A DNA stretch of 64,000 nucleotides from Paragorgia papillata (lineage: Eukaryota > Cnidaria > Anthozoa > Scleralcyonacea > Coralliidae): positions 3,627,001-3,691,000 of the forward strand of contig JAWNZC010000419.1 of assembly GCA_035771165.1 (NCBI GenBank), written 5' to 3'. Shown here piece after piece: positions 56,856 through 64,000 of this stretch. The position numbers and the translations under genes are program-made. The notes beneath the pieces are model-generated. The model saw only the letters and a program-made list of their open reading frames with translations. It was not told where the DNA came from and ran no database searches. Every line of letters starts with the position of its first letter. Position 1 is the stretch's first letter.

Positions 56856-57375
56856 CAGTGCTGTAAAAGTTACATAATTTTTGTAACTATAGTTGCAGTT
56901 ACAGTTACATCGTTAGAAAAGTAACTAGTTACCGATAAAGTTACAATGAAAAGAAAGTAACTAATTACAGTTACAAAGTTACTTCAAGAATTTTGTAACT
57001 AGTTTGTAACATTCCATTGTCCGTGTTACTAGAATCAACAAAGAAATTACTAGTTTTTAGATACCAGTACCATAATTATGTTTTTACAGCTAAATGCCTA
57101 AATATAGTTGTCACTAAGCAGAAATAGTCAAATGTGTGCATAATGTACCTTTATTATTATATCAAAACCATTTTTATCAAGAAAGAATGACATCCTCAAC
57201 TGAATATCAGTAACTATACTAGTCACATTTTTTAACCAAATATTGTAACTAGTTACAGTTCTTTAAAAAAGTAACTAGTTATAGTTACTTCTTCAAAAAG
57301 TAACTAGTTATAGTTACAGTTACTTCTTCAGAAAAAGTAACTAGTTTCAGTTACAGCCGTACTTACACAGCACTG
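56856..57375. mobile_element. 520-bp hAT-like element with exact 8-bp target duplication
   Basis: ACTATCTG flanks both sides (56848-56855, 57376-57383). The ends are CAGTGCTGTAAAAGTTAC and, inverted, CAGTGCTGTGTAAGTAC. Both subterminal regions are packed with GTAACTAGTTAC-type repeats, as expected of transposase-binding arrays in hAT elements. The interior is AT-rich without an ORF. Confidence 0.85.
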
Positions 57376-57469
57376 ACTATCTGTCTTATGTCCTCTGCAT
57401 TTATGGATTGAATTCCTATTTTTGCATTTTCTCACTATTTCTATCACTTACTTCGGAGTGGTGTCTTTA

Positions 57470-58433
57470 AAGAGGCAGTAAGATGGAAAGTCTTCTCTTC
57501 AATTTCAATATTTTGTAGAAGTATATTTTCCGTATTAGGAAGTATAGCGTTCTTATTAAATCAATATCTCATCATGTTCCAGAGATATTCAGGTTTTTGT
57601 AACATGCAAATGAGATGCCTTATGATGTCATTTACTCCACACAGATCAAACAAACTTCCCCAAATGAGGAATATATCAAGCAATAACTGTGTACATTGCA
57701 ATGTACCATTCGTATTAGAACAACTTCAAAGTTTCAGCACAATCTACCTATTAATTCCGTAGATATTCCTCCTTTACGAAATTAGTTGAGTAGATGACGT
57801 CATAAGGTATCTTATTTGCATTTTTTTTTAAACCAAAATATCTTTGGAACGAGATGAGAAGTTAAAGTGCCAATGCAGCGAAATTTCACTTCAGTTTTTT
57901 AAGACTGTATTTGGAAGAACATCTACGATAATGAAAAATGGCTTTTACATGTCTTTCAAATCTTATCTCATTCTTGAGTTATTGGCTATGCAAGTTGAAC
58001 AATGACGTCACACGTTGTATGTGGGAGAAAACAGAAAATCAGTCATATTTTTGGATGGGTTTGACTAAACTGAATGAAGTTGGAAATTTGCCATGGGGTA
58101 TGGTCTGATTACATCTGCAATGTGTGGTTTCGTGTAGTTAAACCAATCCAAAGATATGACTGATTTTCCGTTTTCTCCCACATTGCTCGTCATTGCTCAA
58201 CTTGCATAGCTAATAACTCAAGAATGGGATAAGATTTGAAAGGCATGTAAACGCATTTTTTCATTATCTTAGGTGTTCCTCCAAATACAATCTTAAAAAT
58301 CTAATGTGAAATTTCGTTTCATAAGCACTTTAAACAAGCGAAAAGGCTATTCTTCTTCATTTTAAAAGCACTTCTAAATACAATCAAAATTGGGATAGAC
58401 AATTTCGGCATCTTACTGCCCCTTTAATTTCGG
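57470..58433. mobile_element. Outer DNA element, AAAGRGGCAGTAAGATG ends, split by a MITE
   Basis: TTTAAAGAGGCAGTAAGATG on the left and GCATCTTACTGCCCCTTTAA on the right are inverted. The MITE at 57862-58333 is nested inside. Confidence 0.55.
57862..58333. mobile_element. 472-bp MITE, TTAAAGTGC family variant
   Basis: It is bounded by TTAAAGTGCC and GCACTTTAA. Arms of about 170 bp include TCTTATCTCATTCTTGAG and GAAAATCAGTCATAT. It shares ends and the TGACGTCACACGTTG motif with 39484-39951 but has a different interior. Confidence 0.75.
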
Positions 58434-59140
58434 AGTTTGCTGTTTTAATACTTTATTATGCATTAGTTCAAATTTCACGCGGTTTTCTTTGTTATTCATA
58501 TATGTCCTCCTAACTAATGTGGCTTAATGCTTAAACGTACTTGTCTTGTATTACAATATTGCTTTCGGAACATAGAAAAACAACGACTTAGCTGAATCAG
58601 TAATTAATTATTTAATCAATCATTCAATCACCATGCACTTCAATTTGCTCAAACTTAAAAAGATGCTATTCTATATATAAATTATATATCAAATTATTTG
58701 ATGTGCTTCAAGCATCATCCGCTTAAACATTTTTTGAACACATCTTCAAAACTTACTGTTTATGACCCAACGTTTCGAGTCGACACTCCGATCTAGTGTC
58801 TTCATCAGGGGTGATCGTTGTGAAGAAAGGTCCCATATTTGTACTCTCAAATATAACCGAACTCTGTCACAAGTTGTAAGAAAGTTTATATTAGAGCGAC
58901 TAGGGCTCCGCCTTGTTATATGTCTCTTCCTCGAAATACATTCCTGAACAACATTGTTAGCATGTCATGAATACTACAATTTTACTGAGGAATAAACGTA
59001 GTGCATGGTATACGTTTGCGACTTTGGTGCGATGTAACAAGCGTTTGGTAGACGTTTGTCACACTCAAATATACTTAGAATCCCCAAACAGGGTCAAACC
59101 AGCAACCTTCTATAGACGCGCAGTCTAATCGTTGAGTTTA
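58434..59140. other. Penelope-like end motif and SINE scrap
   Basis: 58763-58807 (minus) has CTGATGAAGACACTAG...CTCGAAACGTTGG, again of the CTGATGAA...GAAACG type. 59070-59135 (minus) contains GGTTTGACCC and tRNA-like flanks. No gene. Confidence 0.35.
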
Positions 59141-59147
59141 TACTATA

Positions 59148-59263
59148 CAGTGTGTATCAAAAAAACCTGAACCCTTAGAAAACAACCTATTGTAGTAGTT
59201 TGAAAGCCCTACTTACTACAATAGGTTGTTTTCTAAGGGTTCAGGTTTTTTTGATACACACTG
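59148..59263. mobile_element. 116-bp Tc1/mariner-type MITE
   Basis: CAGTGTGTATCAAAAAAACC and its exact partner form arms of 50 bp, flanked by TA at 59146-59147 and 59264-59265. Confidence 0.9.
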
Positions 59264-59269
59264 TACAAT

Positions 59270-59640
59270 ACAATACAATACAATACTTACAATACTTTAT
59301 TGAATTTCAGAGTCAACTACAATTACTAAATTTATATAAATATATGTTACATAATGAGGTACTATGAATTATAAATAATTAGAATCATTAAAAAAAAATT
59401 GAAAACAAAAAGTCGGTGGCAAAATTGAGGAACAAGTTTCTAAAAGATGTCTTCGAAATTTACTTTTAAAAATATGTATTGATGCGCTAGATGTAATGTT
59501 CACTGGGAGAGCGTTCCAGAGTGAAACGGCGTGATAATAAAACGTTCTTTGGCCGGTGGCACTTTTGTATAAAGGAATGTTCAAGGATTGCGAATTTCGG
59601 GTACAACGTCCACTTATACTGCCTCTCTTCACAAATACTG
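59270..59640 (-). pseudogene. LINE ORF2 C-terminal fragment and 3' end
   Basis: The minus frame (59369-59632, 87 codons) reads TRNSQSLNIPLYKSATGQRT, FYYHAVSLWNALPVNI and HIFKSKFRRHLLE, the usual LINE ORF2 terminal segment. The 3' end runs into ACAATAC repeats at 59265-59290. It starts with GSISGRC, without RT motifs, so it is 5'-truncated. Confidence 0.65.
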
Positions 59641-59740
59641 AGGCTGGGGTGGAGAGCTAAGGTTGCGTATATTTATAGTCACATGTGCCCCTAAGCGTTT
59701 GTATATAAGATGTCTATGTTGAAGTGATAAAATGGCTTAC

Positions 59741-60337
59741 GGGGTGTTTGGTGGCACAGTGGTTAGTGCACGTGCCTTTTCACCTCTGCGAGCCGGGTTC
59801 GATTCTTGCTCTCAGCAGTTATCTGATTAAAAAAATTCACCTTGGCCGCATGTGAGAAGAGTGCTTCCAGTTTGACTCTACCAAACACCACAGGTTTCCC
59901 CCGGGAACTCCAGTTTCCTCCTGTTGTAACACTGGACCAATGAGGGTGGGCCCTTACTGGACCTCTGAGGATAACAGTTTAGACATAACTGTTCTCAAAC
60001 TCATTAATAATTCATGAGCCGAAAACAAAGGAAATCAGTACCGAGACGGTGGTTTGGATATCGGAGGAAGAAATTACATAAATTAAGCCAACTTTCTCCT
60101 CGATTTTCTCTTAAAATACTGATCTGTTTGAGAAGCTATATCATACACTCGGAAGAATGTTTCATCAGGATTCCAAACACCTCGAAATTTGTTAAAAAAC
60201 CTCGGCTTCGCCTCGGTTTTCAACAAAAGTCTCGGTGTTTGGATATCCTGATGAAACACTCCTCCTCGTGTATGATATATTACATAACTGATAGAGTTAT
60301 CCAGTATAAATAAGTTTAGTTTAGTTTAGTTTAGTAC
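59741..60337 (+). mobile_element. tRNA-derived SINE, split by a hairpin element
   Basis: The A box TGGCACAGTGGTTAGTGC and B box GGGTTCGATTC form the head. A central block (GGTTTCCCCCGGGAACTCC, AACACTGGACCAATGAGG) resembles the conserved SINE core I know as Nin-DC. The tail GATAGAGTTATCCAGTATAA ends in (TTTAG)n. The hairpin element 59992-60282 interrupts it. A reversed, core-less copy lies at 62690-62802. Confidence 0.7.
59992..60282 (-). mobile_element. Hairpin element with exact 8-bp target duplication
   Basis: CATAACTG occurs at 59984-59991 and 60283-60290. The uninterrupted SINE copy near 62.7 kb has a single ATAACTG at this position, confirming insertion. Read on the minus strand the element starts TAATATATCATACACGAGG, contains the hairpin TGTTTCATCAGGA..TCCAAACACC with centre CCTCGGCTTCGCCTCGG, and ends CTCATGAATTATTAATGAG TTTGAGAA. 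The ends are not inverted repeats. A 99-codon plus frame across it is not a gene. Confidence 0.8.
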
Positions 60338-60822
60338 ATTTGCGAGCTTGGTGTATTGTATATACATGTATGGAGAAGTTTGGTAAACGTGTTCATCACT
60401 AAGGTCGGAATACTGAGAGAATATTTCTGAGTGGCAATTTCCTGTTGTTTCAATGGCAATGTCCTATTGTTGTTTTTTTACCATGCACGCATCAGTTTCG
60501 CAAAGCCTGATGGGATGACGTAATGATTGCCATTCCTCGACATAGACAAAAAAAACAAAAAAAAAACAACCGGAGCCGAAACCTAGAATAAAATAAAACC
60601 AAAATAAAAAAATTCAAAATTCAAAAAATACAAAATTCAGTCCGGCCTGAGATCGGGGCGGCCTTATAGTATTGTTTATCAGTGTTCCAACAAATTGTTC
60701 AGCAGTATAATGAAACAACAAGATTGTCTTGGTTGTTATAACAACTTATTAATTATCATAGCTAAAGAACATTGTTGACAACACTGTTCATGCTGGCCAA
60801 CGCAATTTATAACAAAGATGTG
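60338..60822. other. A-rich tract and minisatellite scrap
   Basis: 60540-60640 is A-rich and simple. 60785-60810 is a single unit of the 28-bp minisatellite (GTTCATGCTGGCCAACGCAA). Nothing else was recognised. Confidence 0.4.
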
Positions 60823-60992
60823 AAGGCTGGTTTCCACTCAGGAAAATCTTCCGCAGGATAGGAACGGACAGGCAAGTTTCCTTTGTCTTGTAAGCTCTCG
60901 GTAGGAGCGAATGACTTTAACACAAAGGAAACTTTCCTGTCCGTTCCTTTCCTGTGGAAGATTTTCCTAGTTTCCATTCGGAAACTAGCCTT
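60823..60992. mobile_element. 170-bp MITE with AAGGCTGGTTTCCACTC ends
   Basis: AAGGCTGGTTTCC and the partner GGAAACTAGCCTT are inverted. The inner GGAAAATCTTCC, GGAACGGACAGG and GTTTCCTTTG blocks are inverted too. Confidence 0.75.
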
Positions 60993-61119
60993 AATACACT
61001 GAACGGAACTCGATGGAGCACGGCAATTTCAAACGTAATGAGAAACTCATTTCAATCAGCGAAGTAAATATTGTTTTCCATTGTTTTGTGTCTGATTCTC
61101 TCTGTTATAAAAGAAATCA

Positions 61120-61275
61120 GGTTCATGGTTTAGCAAGCTCCATTGAGTTATGGATGCACTTGGGAACTAGTTGGGAGAGCACTCGAAAATCTAGGCTATC
61201 GCCTTGACCAACTCTTAAGCTTTTTTCATGCTCTCCCAACTTCCTGTGTGCATCCATAACTCGATGGAGCACGCC
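61120..61275. repeat. Foldback with GAGTTATGGATGCAC stem
   Basis: GAGTTATGGATGCACTTGGG and GTGTGCATCCATAACTCGA are inverted, with an inner GTTGGGAGAGCA / GCTCTCCCAAC pair. The layout is similar to the palindrome at 53361 but the sequence is unrelated. Confidence 0.6.
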
Positions 61276-61285
61276 AAACCATGAA

Positions 61286-61870
61286 CCATTTCGTAGTTCA
61301 TGCCATCACCATGCATGGTGTTCCTGAAGCTTTTATTTGTTTAATTTCGCCATGTATAAAATAATAAATGGCAGGGTCACCGGCGCAACAGTATACACCA
61401 ATTACTTGTGCCTGATAACAAACTACAGTAAGCGCCACGTTTACTATCTATCGTTGAGCTTGTTTATTACGATTTCAGCGCAGAGTCAGCCATTGAATCG
61501 CACCGACGAGGGAAAAGGTTAAAATCGTAATCTATTAGTTCATACACTTAAAATTAAAAGAAACATCGATGTTTCTGTCGTCAAATTGTCAAAGTGTCAA
61601 GTTTTGCCTTCAAAAGTTGTTTTGCATGTACGTCACAATAGCGTCATAACTTAACTGTGCGAAACTCGTCAAGTTGTCAAAAAAAAACCTATAAGATACA
61701 CAGTAACATGTTTACGGTACATTCTAAATAACTGCATGTTCTCGCTAATCTTGCTCGATTTTCATCTCAGTCAAACATCTCTCTCTGATTGTGGTTGGAA
61801 ATTGTCAGGATGTTCTTTCAAGACCACGATCTATAGAAAAGTTAAATCTGATTAAATAAAAATTCATCAG
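61286..61870. other. No recognisable gene
   Basis: Unremarkable sequence. A 61-codon plus frame at 61337 has no support. Confidence 0.35.
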
Positions 61871-61945
61871 GTTTTTGTTTTGTTTTGTTTTGTTTTGTTT
61901 TGTTTTGTTTTGTTTTGTTTTGTTTTGTTTTGTTTTGTTTTATTT
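61871..61945 (+). repeat. (TTTTG)n microsatellite
   Basis: About fourteen pentamers. Confidence 0.97.
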
Positions 61946-62026
61946 TGTTCTAAAACTACTTAATTAAAGCCTACACACTGCTAGGGATCTTGATTTATCC
62001 AGGCTCAACTTTATTGACATTTTATG

Positions 62027-62254
62027 TAATATTTAAAACACGAGCAGGATCTGATAAAACACGTGATGCGAGTGTTTTGAATGGCTTCAAAAACGATTCG
62101 TTATTGGATGTTATGTTCATTAGTATTCTTTATATAAAATTGTATGGTCATTAGTATTCTTTCTGACGTCAAGAAGTTTTATCAGGTATAAAACCACGGA
62201 CATGGTACTGATTTCCTTTGTGTTTTCCTCATGAATTATTAATGAGTTTTTGAA
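62027..62254 (+). mobile_element. Hairpin-family element
   Basis: It starts TAATATTTAAAACACGAGCA and ends CCTCATGAATTATTAATGAG TTTTTGAA. The 3' 40 bases match the element at 59992 closely (ACTGATTTCCTTTGTGTTTT). The hairpin is reduced. Confidence 0.6.
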
Positions 62255-62439
62255 GATTTATAAGCACACTTAAGAATTATATCTATTTCTTCTGTAAAGC
62301 TGAAGTGCTTATGACACAAAAATTAAGTCTATCTTATTTGACACTAAACTAAACGAACTTATATTTCACAATCGAAATATAGTAAGGTTAGATATACTGC
62401 CAAAACAGAGAACGTAGGAATCTAACGTTTCGAGCGAAG

Positions 62440-62670
62440 GGCTAATTGTTATTGTTATTTTTATCTGATCGACTTATTTTTGGTCACATGATTACCTTTC
62501 GTATATAAGCTCATTATTTGTTTATTTACACTCTTTACGTTTCTCTCTGACGAAGGGCCTTCGCTCGAAACGTTAGACTCCTACGTTCTCTGTTTCGGCA
62601 GTATATCTAACCTTACTATATTTCGATTGTTGTTTCTACACTGCCTACGCAGCACGCTACTTTTATTTCA
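62440..62670 (+). mobile_element. Penelope-like terminal fragment, second copy
   Basis: It matches 42540-42770 closely. An inverted GTTTCGAGCGAAGGGC lies just left at 62429. Confidence 0.45.
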
Positions 62671-62689
62671 CTTATATTTATACTGGGTA

Positions 62690-62802
62690 ACTCTATCATC
62701 AGTTATATCTAAACTGTTATCAGATAACTGAGAGCAGGAATCAAACCCGGCTCGCAGAGGTGAAAGGCACATGGGCTAACCACTGTGCCACCAACACCCC
62801 AT
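62690..62802 (-). mobile_element. SINE copy lacking its core
   Basis: Minus strand: GGGGTGTTGGTGGCACAGTG, B box CGGGTTTGATTCC, then directly the tail GATAACAGTTTAGATATAAC and AGTTACCCAGTATAAA. Compare 59741-60337. Confidence 0.65.
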
Positions 62803-63135
62803 AAGTGAAAGAACGCTTAAAATGATAAAGTGACATCTTTTGCATTTTTTTATTTGTTTCCTTGCTTCGTTGTTGAGATATTTTAGTTTGTGTAATATGT
62901 AAATTAACATTTCACGTCACATGCGCATAATGAGTTATTGGAGAAGGTTACATATCTTTGCTATTATCAAATAGAATCACTTGAAAATTCTACATGTTTG
63001 TTGTTTGAAATTGAATTGAAAAAAAAAAATTGAATTGTTGTGTGAGAAACCACACCCACGTTCTTCCTTGAATTAATTTGCTTTGAAAAAATATATAACT
63101 CCTCCTTTCTCCGATAGTGATAACTAACTAGCTTA

Positions 63136-63557
63136 GGGCCTGTTCACATGAGGCGAGTTATCTCGGGGGGTAGGGTTATCCCTATCCCCCGAGATAACTC
63201 GGTGTTAGTTTATTTCCATGTTGAAAAAGTAAACCGTTCACATGAGACCGAGATAACTCGGGGAATAGGGATAACTCGGTTGGAGCGATAGGGTAACCCT
63301 AGCCCCCGAGTTATCCCTACCTCCATGTGAACGCTTTCACCCGAGTTATCTCGGGGGGTAGGGTCAACTTAGGCATGCGTATTTATGCTGTTGCTCGGGA
63401 TAACTCGGGGTGAAGCGTTCACATGAAGCTAGGGTTATCTCGGGGGCCAGGGACAACTCGGTAGTTGCGTTTTATCATGTGAAATAGGGTCAAGTTTGAC
63501 CCTAGCCCCGAGTTATCCCTACCCCCCGAGATAACCCGGTCTCGTGTGAACAGGCCC
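63136..63557. mobile_element. 422-bp MITE with GGGCCTGTTCACATG ends (Harbinger-like)
   Basis: GGGCCTGTTCACATGAGGCG and the partner CTCGTGTGAACAGGCCC are inverted, flanked by TTA at both ends (63133-63135, 63558-63560). The interior is a series of inverted and direct CGAGTTATCTCGGGGG / TAGGGTTATCCC motifs. A 3-bp TTA duplication is typical of PIF/Harbinger. Confidence 0.8.
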
Positions 63558-63560
63558 TTA

Positions 63561-64000
63561 GTTACCTACCTCCATCTCGATAACTGACCTAGATACTTAT
63601 ACGTTGTCATAACAATATACAAGAAAATGTAGCGAGCGATTTGTGCGGCCATTATTGTGTTGACAGTTGTAAAAGAACACACGCGCATAAACATTGACAT
63701 TTCATGTCAAGGACTAAGGGCGCAGTCAAGGAATTTTGTCACCGCATGTTGGCGGCAAACTGTAACGTGCCAAAAATCTTAAGGGGCGGACCATTAGAAA
63801 AGTGATGGGAGGGACTTTTTTCAGCGTGCACGATTGTTTATTTTTGTCAATTGCTCGTGCAGGATTTTCCCCCCAGCATTTTCAGTGTGCAATTAAAGAA
63901 CTGACCTTCAAATTTTCACCAATAGCGGCGCCATCTTGAATTTGCAATGCATTGTGGTCTATCCAGGATAACAAGCTTAATTAAAATGCGATTGCTTAGT
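63561..64000. other. No recognisable gene
   Basis: The window ends in unremarkable sequence. GCGGCGCCATCTTGAATTTG near 63925 is of the ATGGCGGC-like type often seen inside MITEs here. Confidence 0.35.

Larger units (their letters stand above)
62300..63125. mobile_element. TTAAAGTGC-family element split by Penelope/SINE pieces
   Basis: AAGTGCTTATGACACAAAAA (62309) is separated from AGTGAAAGAACGCTTAAAAT (62803) by foreign sequence. It then continues with TTTGCTATTATCAAATAGAA to about 63125. Confidence 0.6.

Noticed and set aside
63255..63275. TAGGGATAAC resembling the I-SceI recognition start
   Set aside because: Only ten bases match, and the motif is part of the MITE's own repeated CGAGTTATC/TAGGGATAAC blocks.

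Overview
This is a gene-poor, repeat-dominated stretch of an animal nuclear genome, most likely a cnidarian and probably an anthozoan such as a stony coral. The reasons: there are no prokaryotic-style operons or dense ORFs. A GT-AG intron is present. CR1/L2-type LINE tails, a Penelope-like element with a GIY-YIG domain, tRNA-derived SINEs and many MITE families fill the window. A short interspersed repeat with the core AACGCCAGACGATTTTACTC recurs more than a dozen times, and I associate that core with coral and anemone genomes. That last point is recollection, not a search result.

Layout. 1-8173: a higher-order array of about 1.6-1.7 kb units, each made of two inverted arms, cut off by the left edge of the window. 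8174-11618: GC-rich MITE fragments, a hAT-like element with a nested insert, and two hairpin elements. 12-21 kb: mostly single-copy or diverged sequence with MITEs (14.03, 14.83 kb), short interspersed repeats, trinucleotide tracts and a 74-bp minisatellite. 21.2-22.4 kb: a DNA element split by a LINE tail, then a hAT-like element. 24.88-29.01 kb (+): the best host-gene candidate, a two-exon gene for a 78-residue secreted, basic, dibasic-rich peptide with a TATA box and a 3.8-kb intron. 29.7-37.7 kb: a 28-bp minisatellite, LINE remnants, long microsatellites. 38-47.7 kb: foldbacks, short repeats, Penelope-like remnants, tRNA-like hairpins. 48.1 kb (-): a second small secreted-peptide candidate of 64 residues. 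48.7-63.6 kb: a mosaic of DNA transposons. Several show exact target duplications (hAT-like, 8 bp; MULE-like, 9 and 10 bp; Harbinger-like, 3 bp). A SINE here is split by a hairpin element with an 8-bp duplication.

No rRNA gene, convincing functional tRNA gene, CRISPR array or complete autonomous transposon was found. Host coding content I would defend is limited to the 24.9-kb gene (moderate), the 48.1-kb ORF (lower) and a possible exon at 12.85 kb (low). The most unusual structures are the alternating inverted satellite at the left edge, with a 140-bp hairpin at every second dyad, and a family of hairpin elements. That family shares a TAATA-type 5' start and a CATGAATTATTAATGAG-type 3' end but almost nothing else. 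All family names rest on reading motifs by eye.
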